Assembly: GCA_003252395.1 (NCBI GenBank)
Contig: QKEL01000009.1
Span: 434,001-498,000, forward strand
Length of the DNA: 64,000 nt
Source: Spirochaetales bacterium
Lineage (GTDB): Bacteria; Spirochaetota; Spirochaetia; Treponematales; Treponemataceae
Reading direction: 5' to 3'
In this document: one piece after another, positions 43,706 through 54,186 of the stretch
How positions within the stretch are numbered: the first letter of the stretch is position 1
Layout of the letters: every line of letters starts with the position of its first letter
Notes under the pieces: model-generated
What the model was told of the DNA's origin: nothing
The model's input: only the letters and a program-made list of their open reading frames with translations
Databases searched by the model: none
Made by a program: the position numbers and the translations under genes

Positions 43706-46573
43706 ATGGGTAATAAGCAAAATGCTTCTTTTCACGGACTGACGAAGCTCGTGGTCAAAGGGGCCAGAGAACACAATCTGAAAAATATAGATATCGAGCT
43801 TCCTCGGGACAAATTGATCGTCATATCCGGGCTTTCCGGGTCGGGCAAGAGTTCCCTCGCGTTTGATACCATTTTCGCGGAGGGACAAAGGCGGTACGTC
43901 GAGTCGCTTTCCGCCTACGCGCGACAGTTTCTCGGCCGCATGGATAAACCCGATATCGACTATATCGAGGGCCTTTCCCCGGCCATATCCATCGAGCAGA
44001 AAACCACGCATAAAAACCCACGGTCCACCGTGGGAACGGTCACCGAGATTTACGATTACTATCGGCTCCTGTTCGCGCGCATCGGAAAGGCACACTGCCC
44101 GGAATGCGGAAAGGAAATACAGGAACAATCGGTCGATCAGATAATCGGAACCATTCTATCCTGGCCCGAAGGGACGAAGGTGCAAATTCTCGCTCCGGTG
44201 GTCAGGGGAAAAAAGGGCGAGCACAATAAGATCATTCAGGACGCGAAAAACGCGGGTTACGCGCGAGCGCGGATAGACGGTTTATTGGTAAGCCTTGAGG
44301 ATGAGATCAAGCTCGATAAGCAAAAGAAGCATACCGTAGAATTGGTAATCGATCGCATCAAACTGGGTCCCGAGGTACGAAAGCGCCTTGCCGAATCGGT
44401 TGAAACCGCCCTGGAGGGCTCCGGCGGGATATTGCTCGCCACGCGCCAAGACGGGGAGGGCCCTGAATCCGAGGTATTTTTCTCGCAAAAAAACGCCTGT
44501 CCCGACTGCGGCATATCCATTCCCGAGCTGCAACCCCGTCTCTTTTCCTTTAATAACCCCTTTGGCGCCTGTCCGGAATGTACCGGCCTGGGCGCAAAAA
44601 TGGAATTTGACCCCGACTTGCTCATTCCCGACCCGGACCTATCCTTCGAGGAAGGCGGTATCGCCCCGTACAATCCCGATGCCGCCTGGAATCGGAGCCG
44701 GTTCGAGGCGTTGGCCCGACACTTTGAGTTTTCCCTCTCAACGCCTTGGAAGGATTATCCGAAGAAAATCAAGGCGCTCATCCTGAACGGTTCCGGCGAT
44801 ACGGCCATCGATTTTACCTATAAAAATAGGGAAGGTACCGGGCAATTCAAGTATCACCAACCCTGGCCAGGAATCATTTCCGACTTAAAGCGGCGCTATA
44901 ACGAGACCTTCTCCGATTCCCAGAAGGAGAATTTCGAGCGGTATATGTCGAATAGGGACTGCGAGGTGTGTCACGGGAAACGGCTCAAGCCCGAGGCCCT
45001 CGGCGTGACCGTGGGAGGGATAAATATCCACGACCTTTCCAGTTTGTCCGTCGGGGAGTCAATTGATTTCTTCGAGAAAATCCGGTTTACGGATACCGAA
45101 AAAAAGATCGCCGAACAGATTCTCAAAGAAATCCGGGCAAGGCTCAGTTTTATGCAAAACGTCGGCTTGGATTATCTTTCGCTTGAACGAAAGGCCTCGA
45201 CGCTCTCCGGCGGCGAGGCGCAACGCATACGGCTCGCCACGCAAATCGGTTCAAGCCTCATCGGCGTGCTCTATATCCTGGACGAGCCCTCGATCGGCCT
45301 CCATCAACGGGACAATCAAAGGCTGATAGATACGCTGGTCTACCTACGGGATTTGGGCAATACCCTTATCGTGGTGGAACACGACGAGCAAACCCTCCGC
45401 ACCGCCGACCATATCGTGGATCTCGGCCCGGGCGCGGGCGTTCATGGCGGCTATATCGTCGCGCAAGGATCTCCGGAAGAGGTCATGAAGGTTAAGGAAA
45501 GCCTGACCGGCCAATATCTGGCGGGTACGCTGAAGATGGACTTGCCCAAGGAGAGACGGGCAGGGAACGGGAATACGATACGGCTCTTGGGCGTTGCGGA
45601 GCATAACCTGAAAAACGTGGATGTAGAGATTCCCCTCGGCGCCTTTACGTGCATAACCGGCGTTTCCGGTTCGGGAAAGTCCACCCTGCTTTCGGACGTG
45701 CTCTATCCGGCAATCTCGAACCGCGTATCCGGGACCTCGTATCCCGAAGGATCGTTCGGGGCTATCGAGGGCATCGAGGCGATCGATAAGGTAATCAATA
45801 TCGATCAGAGTCCCATCGGGCGTACTCCCCGTTCGAATCCGGCAACCTACGTGGGCGTCTTTACGGCCATTCGCGATCTATTCTCCAATCTGCCCGATTC
45901 GAAGGCCCGGGGTTACAAGCCGGGACGGTTTTCCTTTAACGTTAAGGGCGGGCGCTGCGAGCACTGCCAGGGAGACGGCACGATAACGATCGAGATGAAT
46001 TTTCTTCCCGACGTGTATATCACCTGCGACGTATGCCACGGGCATCGGTTTAACCGCGAAACCCTCGAAGTGAGGTATAAGGGCAAAAATATCTCCGAGG
46101 TCCTCGATATGACCATCGAGGAATCCGCGGAGTTTTTCGCGCCGGTGCCGCAAATCGCGCGAAAGCTCGAAACCCTTCTTTCGGTGGGGCTCGGGTACAT
46201 AAAGCTCGGGCAATCCGCCCTAACCCTTTCGGGCGGCGAAGCGCAGCGGGTAAAGCTCGCGAACGAGTTGGCGCGCCGTTCTACGGGCAAGACCCTGTAT
46301 ATCCTTGACGAGCCGACCACCGGCCTTCATTTCGCGGACGTAAAGCAGTTGATGACCGTGATTCATCGCCTGCTCGACCAGGGAAATACGGTCATCATGA
46401 TAGAGCACAACCTGGACGTAATACTGCAGGCCGACAAACTGATCGATCTCGGCCCCGAAGGGGGCATTCGGGGCGGCACCGTCGTGGGCACGGGAACGCC
46501 GGAGGAATTGGCGCGGAATAAGAAATCCCATACGGGGTATTACATTAAAGAAATGCTGGATCGCATGAAATGA
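43706..46573 (+). CDS. uvrA: Excinuclease ABC subunit A
   Basis: 955 residues, full length. First ATPase: Walker [10 protein letters not shown] (near 42) and SAYARQFL. Zinc modules CPECG, CPDCG...CPEC, CEVC and the DNA-binding CEHCQGDG...CDVCHGH. Signature motifs [12 protein letters not shown] and [12 protein letters not shown], each followed by ILDEP. UvrA with UvrB recognises bulky DNA damage. No promoter is obvious in the 47 bases after the tRNA terminator. The stop overlaps the lptD-like ATG (ATGA). Confidence 0.98.
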   Translation: MGNKQNASFHGLTKLVVKGAREHNLKNIDIELPRDKLIVISGLSGSGKSSLAFDTIFAEGQRRYVESLSAYARQFLGRMDKPDIDYIEGLSPAISIEQKTTHKNPRSTVGTVTEIYDYYRLLFARIGKAHCPECGKEIQEQSVDQIIGTILSWPEGTKVQILAPVVRGKKGEHNKIIQDAKNAGYARARIDGLLVSLEDEIKLDKQKKHTVELVIDRIKLGPEVRKRLAESVETALEGSGGILLATRQDGEGPESEVFFSQKNACPDCGISIPELQPRLFSFNNPFGACPECTGLGAKMEFDPDLLIPDPDLSFEEGGIAPYNPDAAWNRSRFEALARHFEFSLSTPWKDYPKKIKALILNGSGDTAIDFTYKNREGTGQFKYHQPWPGIISDLKRRYNETFSDSQKENFERYMSNRDCEVCHGKRLKPEALGVTVGGINIHDLSSLSVGESIDFFEKIRFTDTEKKIAEQILKEIRARLSFMQNVGLDYLSLERKASTLSGGEAQRIRLATQIGSSLIGVLYILDEPSIGLHQRDNQRLIDTLVYLRDLGNTLIVVEHDEQTLRTADHIVDLGPGAGVHGGYIVAQGSPEEVMKVKESLTGQYLAGTLKMDLPKERRAGNGNTIRLLGVAEHNLKNVDVEIPLGAFTCITGVSGSGKSTLLSDVLYPAISNRVSGTSYPEGSFGAIEGIEAIDKVINIDQSPIGRTPRSNPATYVGVFTAIRDLFSNLPDSKARGYKPGRFSFNVKGGRCEHCQGDGTITIEMNFLPDVYITCDVCHGHRFNRETLEVRYKGKNISEVLDMTIEESAEFFAPVPQIARKLETLLSVGLGYIKLGQSALTLSGGEAQRVKLANELARRSTGKTLYILDEPTTGLHFADVKQLMTVIHRLLDQGNTVIMIEHNLDVILQADKLIDLGPEGGIRGGTVVGTGTPEELARNKKSHTGYYIKEMLDRMK

Positions 46574-49500
46574 CCGTCCGCCGCCGCTTATTCGCCGCCT
46601 GTTTTTTAATCGCAATCCTCGGGATCGCAGGGGCGGAAGAGCGGACGGTGCGGATTGAAACGGCGCGATCCACGGAGTATTCGGGGAAGACGGACGAAAC
46701 CGGCATTGAAACGGTTCGCTTCACCGGCGGCGTGAGCCTCGTGGTTACGGAAGGAACGACGGTGTCCCGCATTTCCGCGGACGAAATCGTGTACGATAAG
46801 ACGAACGAAACCCTTATGGCCCGGGGTAACGTCACGTATGAAAGAAAAACCGGGCAGAAAGGCGGCCAGACCTTTACCGGAGAGGCGCTTTTTTTCAGTA
46901 TACGCGACCAAGAGGGAGAATTTCTCGCCGGTTCGGTCACCCAAGATTCCGGGAAGAAAAACGGGGATCCGTATATCGTGCATGCCGAAATATCCGGCCG
47001 CGATTCCGGCACGACCATGGCGTTCAAGAGCGGTGTACTGACTACCTGTGACGATCCCGATCCCCATTGGTCGATTAAGGCCTCACGGATATGGCTATTG
47101 CCCGGAAACGAAATCGCCTTGTTGAACGGGATTTTCTTTATCGGACCCCTACCGTTGCTGTATATCCCCGCGTTTTATTATCCGTCCGACGAAATGATCG
47201 TTCATCCGGTATTCGGCGTCCGCAACCGACAAGGCGCATTCGTTCAAACCACCACGTACCTGGCGGGGCGTAAGCCCATAGAGCCCGATACCGGTAACGG
47301 CGCCAAGACTTTTTCCAATTTCTTGCAAAGCGATACCCTAAAGGAACAGGAGCGCAACGGGCTCTTCCTCAAGAATCTCGAGACCGACGCCAAGGATACT
47401 TCGCCGGATTACGTAAAGCTGATGGTGGACGCGTATTCGTCATTGGGCGGAATGGCCGGATTGGAAGGTCAATTCACGCCGAAATCGTCCTATATCAGGT
47501 CGCTCTCGTTTTCATCACTGTTCGGCGTTTCTCGAACCCTTTATCCGCCCGTTTCGGGAATCGCCTACCTTACCTACGATCCCACCGGGGAGCAAAATCT
47601 CGATTCCGGGTGGATCGCCGGCGAGAAAATCCCCTTTCGGTACCGTTTCGATTTCTCCCTGTCCATGGACAAGGCCCCCTTTAACGTGACGGTAAAGCTT
47701 CCGTTCATCTCGGATCCCTACTTTAAGCAGGATTTCATGGACCGAAGCGAAAACCTGAATTGGTTTAACTACATCTTGAACCAGGAAGATTTGGCGAAAG
47801 GCGCTTCCACGGCGACGGAAACGTCGTTCGCCTGGAATCTCTACGCGACGGTCACCCCGCAAGTCGCCCGATTGAACCCCTGGATAACCACCCTTTCCAT
47901 AAGCGATTTATCCGGTACAATGACGTTCAGCTCGAAAAAGAACGCGTCGCTAACCGGTTATTCCTCAACGTATACGAGCGAGCGGTCTTTTTTCTATCCC
48001 GAGGTATTAAAACCCGCCATAACCCTATCCCTCGGCGGGACGCTCCTTTCCGGAGGGGATAACCGCTCCGCCGCGCCTTCCGCGACCGCACGGGTCGATA
48101 CGGGCTCGCTCCCCGATCCCTTCGCGGAAAAGACCGATCCCGACGCGGAGGAAGTCCCGTCGGATTCTGAGGATACCGAATCGATAAGCATGTATATACC
48201 GCTCGTTCCGGTATCGGGAAGCCTGAACGTTCAGTCATTCGATCCGAAATGGTCCTTAGTCTGGACGTATAAGCCCTCCCTGCTCGAAGAGATACGTTAC
48301 GATTCCGCCTCATGGAACGAGCCCTCAGACGTGGATTGGAACGAGTTCTCGTCGGTTTTTTGGCAATTAAAAAACAGCGCTTCCCTGAATGGGAAATATT
48401 CGGCAGGCTCGCTCTATTCGCTTTCCTCCGCATTGAATTTCACGTCTACGAATCAGGAGAGACCCTGGGTATCGGATAGCCTGGATACGAATACGAAAAA
48501 CGCGAATAAGCTCGCCGACTATAAAGCCTCGACCTGGCTGCTCTCATCGTCGGACAATGCGACCTTTTCGCCCTTTCCGAAGCCTTCCGCGTTTTATCCG
48601 ACCAGCGTTTCATGGGATCTTACCGGCAAGGTATATCAGTCGGAGTTTTCGGGTACGCTCGATAATCCGACCTGGAAGATAAAACCCTTTCGTTGGGAGA
48701 AGGATTACGTTACCGCGCATAAAACGACCGTTACCGCCGGCGTGAGCATCGCCGAAAACGTGCAAACCCTAACATTGGTTAGCTCGCTTGACCCCCTGCT
48801 TCAGTCGTATGAAGGCGACGCAACGCTGAGTTGGGCCCCCTTTTCGGTGGTAGCGGGATCAAAACTGTTCGAAAAAGAAAAACAGGCGAAACGTTGGTAC
48901 TGGGATCCCTTTACCTCGGTCGTAACGGTTTCGCTTCCGTATTCAACGACATTCAAACAATCCTATACCTACGATATCGAGGAAGGTGAATCCAAAAGCC
49001 TGGTCTATACCCTCTCCGTCCCGTACGTTACCGCAACGTACGAGATGAATTATACCCTGCCGTACCGATTGGATCCCTTAAAGGGTTGGAATGCTTACGG
49101 GACTGATAAGAAATTTATGCCGACCCTGGCTTCATTGCGCTATACCAATGTCGCAAATCCCCTGAGGGTCTCTTCATGGAAGAATAGAATCGCGTTGCAG
49201 GCGGCCATTTCCTCGAACCTAAATATGGACCTGTTACGAACGACGAATAGCTCCCTGGATTTCGTTCCCCAAATCACCCTTAAGGTTCACGATTTTCTCG
49301 ATCTGAGCTTTTCCACTACCAGCAGAAATGACGTGATAGCCCGATATTTTCAGGATTACGTGGAGCTTCCCACCGTATTACCGGGCGAAACGAACCCTTT
49401 TCTCGATTTAGCGCGTTCCTTTTGGTTTTGGGACACGAAAGCGCGCACCGATTCCGGTTTTAAGCTAAAAAGCCTCACATTGAAAGCCACCCACTATGTG

Positions 49501-49701
49501 CACGACTGGACCGCGACGCTCGATACTTCGGTTCAACCGGACCTGGTTCAGGATGGCGCGAAATTTTACTACGATTTCAAGCCGACCATATCCTTCATGG
49601 TGCAATGGAAACCGATATCCGACATAAAAACCAGCGTTAAGTCCGAAAAAGGCGCGTTTACCCTCAATACCGCCAGTTCCGATTCGGTGAAGACGAAGTA
49701 A
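46570..49701 (+). CDS. lptD: LptD/OstA-like outer-membrane barrel protein
   Basis: 1043 residues. Signal peptide (1-~22), an OstA/LptA-type jellyroll (~35-175, with TRFTGG-like and [21 protein letters not shown]), a linker containing [14 protein letters not shown], the conserved motif at the jellyroll-barrel junction of LptD, and a long beta-barrel to the end. LptD inserts LPS into the outer leaflet. Treponemes are thought to lack typical LPS but keep this protein (T. pallidum TP0515 type, as I recall), so the cargo is uncertain. It is coupled to uvrA by an overlap. Confidence 0.85.
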   Translation: MTVRRRLFAACFLIAILGIAGAEERTVRIETARSTEYSGKTDETGIETVRFTGGVSLVVTEGTTVSRISADEIVYDKTNETLMARGNVTYERKTGQKGGQTFTGEALFFSIRDQEGEFLAGSVTQDSGKKNGDPYIVHAEISGRDSGTTMAFKSGVLTTCDDPDPHWSIKASRIWLLPGNEIALLNGIFFIGPLPLLYIPAFYYPSDEMIVHPVFGVRNRQGAFVQTTTYLAGRKPIEPDTGNGAKTFSNFLQSDTLKEQERNGLFLKNLETDAKDTSPDYVKLMVDAYSSLGGMAGLEGQFTPKSSYIRSLSFSSLFGVSRTLYPPVSGIAYLTYDPTGEQNLDSGWIAGEKIPFRYRFDFSLSMDKAPFNVTVKLPFISDPYFKQDFMDRSENLNWFNYILNQEDLAKGASTATETSFAWNLYATVTPQVARLNPWITTLSISDLSGTMTFSSKKNASLTGYSSTYTSERSFFYPEVLKPAITLSLGGTLLSGGDNRSAAPSATARVDTGSLPDPFAEKTDPDAEEVPSDSEDTESISMYIPLVPVSGSLNVQSFDPKWSLVWTYKPSLLEEIRYDSASWNEPSDVDWNEFSSVFWQLKNSASLNGKYSAGSLYSLSSALNFTSTNQERPWVSDSLDTNTKNANKLADYKASTWLLSSSDNATFSPFPKPSAFYPTSVSWDLTGKVYQSEFSGTLDNPTWKIKPFRWEKDYVTAHKTTVTAGVSIAENVQTLTLVSSLDPLLQSYEGDATLSWAPFSVVAGSKLFEKEKQAKRWYWDPFTSVVTVSLPYSTTFKQSYTYDIEEGESKSLVYTLSVPYVTATYEMNYTLPYRLDPLKGWNAYGTDKKFMPTLASLRYTNVANPLRVSSWKNRIALQAAISSNLNMDLLRTTNSSLDFVPQITLKVHDFLDLSFSTTSRNDVIARYFQDYVELPTVLPGETNPFLDLARSFWFWDTKARTDSGFKLKSLTLKATHYVHDWTATLDTSVQPDLVQDGAKFYYDFKPTISFMVQWKPISDIKTSVKSEKGAFTLNTASSDSVKTK

Positions 49702-49712
49702 AATGGCCCGCC

Positions 49713-49742
49713 TTGACGACACGAGCTGGTTCTATGTACACT
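49713..49742 (+). promoter_or_regulatory. Probable promoter of the phoH-pgpH-ybeY operon
   Basis: TTGACG (49713-49718), 18-base spacer, TACACT (49737-49742). The start would be near 49749, leaving a 10-base leader that includes the AAAGAGG SD. Confidence 0.45.
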
Positions 49743-49759
49743 GATTCAAAGAGGTTTTC

Positions 49760-50701
49760 TTGGACTTAGGCTATACCATTGTCGTTGACGATTCTGAGAT
49801 TCTTTCTGCCCTCTGCGGCGCAAACGATCGGAACCTACGGTCTATCGAGGACTATTTGGGCGTCACGGTAGTAACCAGGGGAAACGAGCTCACCGTCGCC
49901 TCGAACGACGCCGAAACGTGCCGAAAGTTTCAGGTTCTCATGGACAGAATCGTCACCGGGCACGACGCGGCAAACGGCATTGACCGAATTGCGGCGATAA
50001 TCGGAAACCTCGAATCCGATGATACCGCGTCGCTGACCGATTATTTCATACACATACCGAACGGACTCAGGCGAATCTATCCAAAATCCCAAAAACAGGC
50101 GGAAATGATCGCCCTTTTGGAAACGAAGCAGCTCACTTTTTGTCTCGGTCCCGCGGGAACGGGCAAAACCTATATTGCCGTGGCCTCGGCCCTTTCCCTG
50201 GTTCTCTCCCGCACGGTAAGGAAACTCGTTCTAACCCGCCCGGTGGTCGAAGCGGGCGAAAGCCTGGGATTCCTTCCCGGAGATCTGGAACAAAAAATTA
50301 GCCCGTATCTCAGGCCCCTATACGATGCCATGGAGAGCCTCGTCTCTCCGGAGACCGTCCGAAAGCTCGAGGATTCCCGCATGATCGAAATTGCGCCGCT
50401 AGCGTACATGCGGGGCAGAAGTCTCGACAATTGCGCGGTAATCCTCGATGAGGCGCAAAACACGACCAAAGAGCAAATGAAGATGTTCCTTACCAGACTT
50501 GGGGAAGGCTCCCGGGCTATCATCACCGGGGATCCCACACAAGTCGATTTGCCTACCAGGGCAGAGTCGGGACTTTCCCACGCGGTCAGGGTTCTCGCGG
50601 GAATTCCTGATATCGGAATTATTGCGCTGGATAATCGGGACGTGGTCAGGAGCCCGCTCGTGAAAAAAATCGTACAAGCCTATGAACAACAAAACGACTG
50701 A
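49760..50701 (+). CDS. phoH: PhoH-family ATPase
   Basis: 313 residues from a TTG start with AAAGAGG (49748-49754) upstream. N-terminal KH-like part (~15-80), then the P-loop CLGPAGTGKTYIA (near 130), LTRPVVEAGESLGFLPGD and Walker B VILDEAQNTT, all typical for PhoH (PhoL). Thought to work in RNA/ribosome metabolism; it is nearly always near ybeY, as here. It overlaps the pgpH-like gene by 20 bases. Confidence 0.95.
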   Translation: MDLGYTIVVDDSEILSALCGANDRNLRSIEDYLGVTVVTRGNELTVASNDAETCRKFQVLMDRIVTGHDAANGIDRIAAIIGNLESDDTASLTDYFIHIPNGLRRIYPKSQKQAEMIALLETKQLTFCLGPAGTGKTYIAVASALSLVLSRTVRKLVLTRPVVEAGESLGFLPGDLEQKISPYLRPLYDAMESLVSPETVRKLEDSRMIEIAPLAYMRGRSLDNCAVILDEAQNTTKEQMKMFLTRLGEGSRAIITGDPTQVDLPTRAESGLSHAVRVLAGIPDIGIIALDNRDVVRSPLVKKIVQAYEQQND

Positions 50702-52946
50702 ACACCCCCTCGCGAAACCGGAGTCCCGGTTCCTTGCCTTTTTTTACGAATACCGTTGGCACGCGTTATTGATCGCCTCCGCCTATTTTCTGCTCTGCCT
50801 TTCGACTTGGTTCGCCTTTTTGCAGTCTACCGGCTTCAGGCAGCTATCCCTCATGGATTTCGAGATCGGGAGGGTAGCGGAGCGCGACGTGGTCGCCAAC
50901 AGGGAGATCTCCTACGTCGATGAAGCTTCCACGAAACTCAGAAGGGACGCGCGGCAAAAGCTGGTTACGGCGGTTTTTCGCTATGACCGGCTCACCTCGG
51001 CTTCCATGCTGTCGGAATTTTCCTCTTTTATCGACCGCGCCCAGGAAATGCTCAGGAACGCCGCCTCGTCTGAGCGTTTCGTGCTCGAGATGCAACAGCA
51101 ATATCCCGGTTATTTTGACCTGAAGGTCATGCAAACCCTGTTTGCCCTCAAGGACCGGTCTACGGCCCTCCAATCGGCAAAGAACCTCTTCACCCAGCTG
51201 GTGTCCGAGGGTATCGCGGAATTCCCCGACGCGGGAATGGACCAATTCAATAAGACCAACGTCGAGGTGGTAACCTGGCGGAACGACCGGCAGGAAAGAA
51301 ACGAGATGCCCATCGGCGACGTCTTGCTTATCGCGGACGTTCGTTCGCGGATAGCCGATTATCTGACCCTGCAAAAACGTGCCCCAATAAGCGCGGATAC
51401 CATGACCGGTATCGTTCTGCCGTTTATCCGGGTAAACCTGATGTACCAGGCCGAAGAGAGCGAGGCAAAGCTGGAAAACGCACTCAAGCAGGTACAGCCG
51501 GTTTTGGTGGTTATACAGAAGGGGCAAAAGATCGTAAAACGCGGATTCATCGTTACCGAAGAGCAGTATACGCAACTCAAGGCTTTGTCCGAGTCCGGCG
51601 TTCACGTCGACGCCCGGCAGTTCCTGGGGAGCATCCTCTTTCTGGCGCTGGTCATCGTCATGGCGGTATTTCTCTTGCTTCCCAAGCTATCGGGCATTAC
51701 GCTCGGGTTTCGCAACGCCTGCGTTATTACCGTCGCGTTTTCGGTACTCTACATCCTGTCGCTTATCGCGAGCCGCGCCCGGGCCACCTCGGATCCCTAT
51801 TACCTGGCCGTGTTATTGCCGGCCTCCCTCCTTACCATGCTCATAACGGTATTGGTTCACCAGCGCGTAGCGGCGCTTTCCTCGTTCGTGCTGACGCTGG
51901 GCGTGCTTTGCGCGACGTCGTTCGCGGTCGTACCCTCCCTATTTACCCTTTTCTCGGCCCTCGCGGGCGTCGCAGTGATGCGCATTACCGGAAAGCGGAT
52001 TGACCTCGTAAAGTCGGCCTCCTTTTTGGCCCTGATCAATCCGCTTATCCTGCTCGTCATGTACCTTCTCGCGCCTACGCCCACCGTCGAGCTATCCCGG
52101 TCCCTTGCCCTCGCCTCGGTCAACGGGTTTATGGGGGGGATACTCGCGCTCGGTTTTCTCCCGATACTCGAGTCCCTGCTCAATACGTCTACCAGTTTCC
52201 GGCTTATGGAATTTTCGGACCTGAATTCGCCCTTAATGAAGAAAATGCTCTTATCGGTTTCGGGGACCTATAACCACTCGATCATGGTGGCGACCCTCGC
52301 GGAAAGCGCGTGTCGGGAAATCGGCGCCGATCCCCTGATAGCCAGAGTCGGCGCCTATTATCACGATATCGGCAAAATGGACCAGGGCGAGTATTTCGTG
52401 GAGAACCAAACGGACTACAATAAGCACCTCGATATCAATCCGCGGCTTTCGGCGACCGTCATCCGCAGCCACGTAAAGCAGGGTCTCGAAAAGGCCCGCC
52501 AGATGCGGCTTCCGAAAGAAGTTATGGAAATAATCGCGGAGCATCACGGGAATAGCCTCATTTCGTACTTCTATAACGAGGCGAAAAAACGGGAAGAATC
52601 CGTGGATCCAGAGGATTTTACCTATCCGGGGAATCCCCCGACAAGCCGGGAATCCGCCGTGGTAATGCTCGCCGACGTGGTAGAGGCCGCCTGTAGGACG
52701 TTGGATAAGCCCTCGGTGCCGCGGCTCGAGAAATTCATCGGCGAATTGGTGACCCATAAGATCGAAACGCACCAGCTGGACAATTCCGACCTGACCTTCC
52801 GGGAAATCGGGATAATCAAGCGAACCTTCGTTAATATACTTGCGGGATACTACCACTCCCGGATAGAATATCCCAATCAGAAGGATCCCGATTCCGGCGA
52901 TCAGTCGCCGAGGGAAAGCGTTTTGAAAGGAAAGAAACATGAGTAA
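50682..52946 (+). CDS. pgpH: 7TM-HD phosphohydrolase, PgpH-like (c-di-AMP phosphodiesterase)
   Basis: 754 residues. One N-terminal helix (~25-48), a large outer domain (~50-305), seven membrane helices (~308-500), and an HD domain with the metal motif YNHSIMVATLA, the HD pair YYHDIGKMD and later AEHHGNS. Members of this type cleave c-di-AMP in Listeria. It lies between phoH and ybeY, the normal place. Overlap with both neighbours indicates coupling. c-di-AMP activity is by family, not shown. Confidence 0.92.
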   Translation: MNNKTTEHPLAKPESRFLAFFYEYRWHALLIASAYFLLCLSTWFAFLQSTGFRQLSLMDFEIGRVAERDVVANREISYVDEASTKLRRDARQKLVTAVFRYDRLTSASMLSEFSSFIDRAQEMLRNAASSERFVLEMQQQYPGYFDLKVMQTLFALKDRSTALQSAKNLFTQLVSEGIAEFPDAGMDQFNKTNVEVVTWRNDRQERNEMPIGDVLLIADVRSRIADYLTLQKRAPISADTMTGIVLPFIRVNLMYQAEESEAKLENALKQVQPVLVVIQKGQKIVKRGFIVTEEQYTQLKALSESGVHVDARQFLGSILFLALVIVMAVFLLLPKLSGITLGFRNACVITVAFSVLYILSLIASRARATSDPYYLAVLLPASLLTMLITVLVHQRVAALSSFVLTLGVLCATSFAVVPSLFTLFSALAGVAVMRITGKRIDLVKSASFLALINPLILLVMYLLAPTPTVELSRSLALASVNGFMGGILALGFLPILESLLNTSTSFRLMEFSDLNSPLMKKMLLSVSGTYNHSIMVATLAESACREIGADPLIARVGAYYHDIGKMDQGEYFVENQTDYNKHLDINPRLSATVIRSHVKQGLEKARQMRLPKEVMEIIAEHHGNSLISYFYNEAKKREESVDPEDFTYPGNPPTSRESAVVMLADVVEAACRTLDKPSVPRLEKFIGELVTHKIETHQLDNSDLTFREIGIIKRTFVNILAGYYHSRIEYPNQKDPDSGDQSPRESVLKGKKHE

Positions 52947-53406
52947 CAGAATCGCGGTCGACTGCGAAGAGGGCATGGACGTTCCGTCGTGGATTGACCG
53001 GGTTGAACCGTTCGCGCAAAAAGTACTCGCCAGGCTCGACATAGAGGGGTGGGAACTATCGATACTTTTTTGCGGCGATTCGTTCATTCAGAAACTCAAC
53101 GCCCAATATCGCGATATCGATTCCGCGACGGACGTGTTATCCTTCGAACAGGGCGACGAGTACATAGACGACGAAGACAGGACCTGGTTCAACGCGGGCG
53201 ATATCGTCATAAGCCTCCCCGCCTTGGATAGAAACGCCGAGGATTTTTCGGTTCCCCGGGACGAGGAACTGAAAAGGCTTATCGTCCACGGCATATTACA
53301 TTTAGACGGGATGGACCATTCAGACAATTCCCCTGAGCAGGAAATGCTTCAATTCCAGGAACACCTGCTTGCCGGTTTTACCGGCGATAAAGTCTGCGGA
53401 GACTGA
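52939..53406 (+). CDS. ybeY: Endoribonuclease YbeY
   Basis: 155 residues, normal length. The zinc motif H-x3-H-x5-H is intact in HGILHLDGMDH (near residue 115), preceded by the family's SATDVLSFEQGD-like segment (TDVLSFEQGDEY) and GDIVIS. YbeY matures rRNA ends and takes part in ribosome quality control. Start ATG at 52939 overlaps pgpH. Its end is 4 bases before the corC-like gene. Confidence 0.96.
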   Translation: MSNRIAVDCEEGMDVPSWIDRVEPFAQKVLARLDIEGWELSILFCGDSFIQKLNAQYRDIDSATDVLSFEQGDEYIDDEDRTWFNAGDIVISLPALDRNAEDFSVPRDEELKRLIVHGILHLDGMDHSDNSPEQEMLQFQEHLLAGFTGDKVCGD

Positions 53407-53410
53407 CCGG

Positions 53411-54181
53411 ATGGGATTATTTTTCAAGAAAAAAAGGCCCGTTGACGAGCTACTGGACGATAAGATCGAGGAAAACCTTAACGAAGAAAAGCGGGACATG
53501 ATTCAGGGCATCGTTGACTTATCGAATACTTCGGTCAAGGAAGTCATGATCCCCCGGATAGACGTCGATTTCCTTCCCCTGGACGTAACGCCCCAGGAGA
53601 TGCTCCAGAAAGTGGCGTCCAGCGGGCATTCGCGCTTTCCCGTATACCGCGAGTCCATTGACAACGTGGTGGGTATCCTCTACGTCAAGGATCTCCTAAA
53701 AAACGCCGCCAAGCTCGATTCCGTGGAGCTCGAGAAGATCATCAGGAAACCGTATTTCGTCCCCGAGTCAAAACGCATCGACGGGCTATTGCGCGAATTC
53801 AAGCGGCGCCACGTCCATATCGCCATCGCCATCGACGAGTACGGCGGCGTTTCCGGCATCGTATGCATGGAAGACATAATCGAGGAGATAGTCGGGGACA
53901 TTCAGGACGAATTCGATAACGAACGGGAAGACGCCCTTTCGATCGGGGACGGGGTTTGGCTCTGCGACGCCCGGATCAATCTCGGCGATCTTTCGGAAAT
54001 ACTTTCCATGGCCTTGCCGGACGAGGAATTCGATACCCTGGGCGGTTTCGTTTTCGACTTATTCGGAAAAATCCCGGTAAAATACGAAAAAGCCTCCTGG
54101 AACGGGGTAGACTTCATAGTGCAGGATATGGACGGTCACCGAATCAATACCGTCAAAATCGTAATCAAAAAGGAAGGCTAA
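53411..54181 (+). CDS. corC: CorC/TlyC-like CBS-domain protein
   Basis: 256 residues from the ATG at 53411. Two CBS domains (~45-170, containing EVMIPRIDVDFLPLD and GILYVKDLLKN), then the CorC/HlyC C-terminal domain (~180-256, with DALSIGDGVWLCDARI and FDTLGGFVFDLFGKIP). There is no membrane segment, so it is the CorC form rather than a CNNM transporter. It is often placed after ybeY. Annotated widely as magnesium/cobalt efflux or hemolysin-like; real role unclear. Confidence 0.92.
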   Translation: MGLFFKKKRPVDELLDDKIEENLNEEKRDMIQGIVDLSNTSVKEVMIPRIDVDFLPLDVTPQEMLQKVASSGHSRFPVYRESIDNVVGILYVKDLLKNAAKLDSVELEKIIRKPYFVPESKRIDGLLREFKRRHVHIAIAIDEYGGVSGIVCMEDIIEEIVGDIQDEFDNEREDALSIGDGVWLCDARINLGDLSEILSMALPDEEFDTLGGFVFDLFGKIPVKYEKASWNGVDFIVQDMDGHRINTVKIVIKKEG

Positions 54182-54186
54182 CGCCC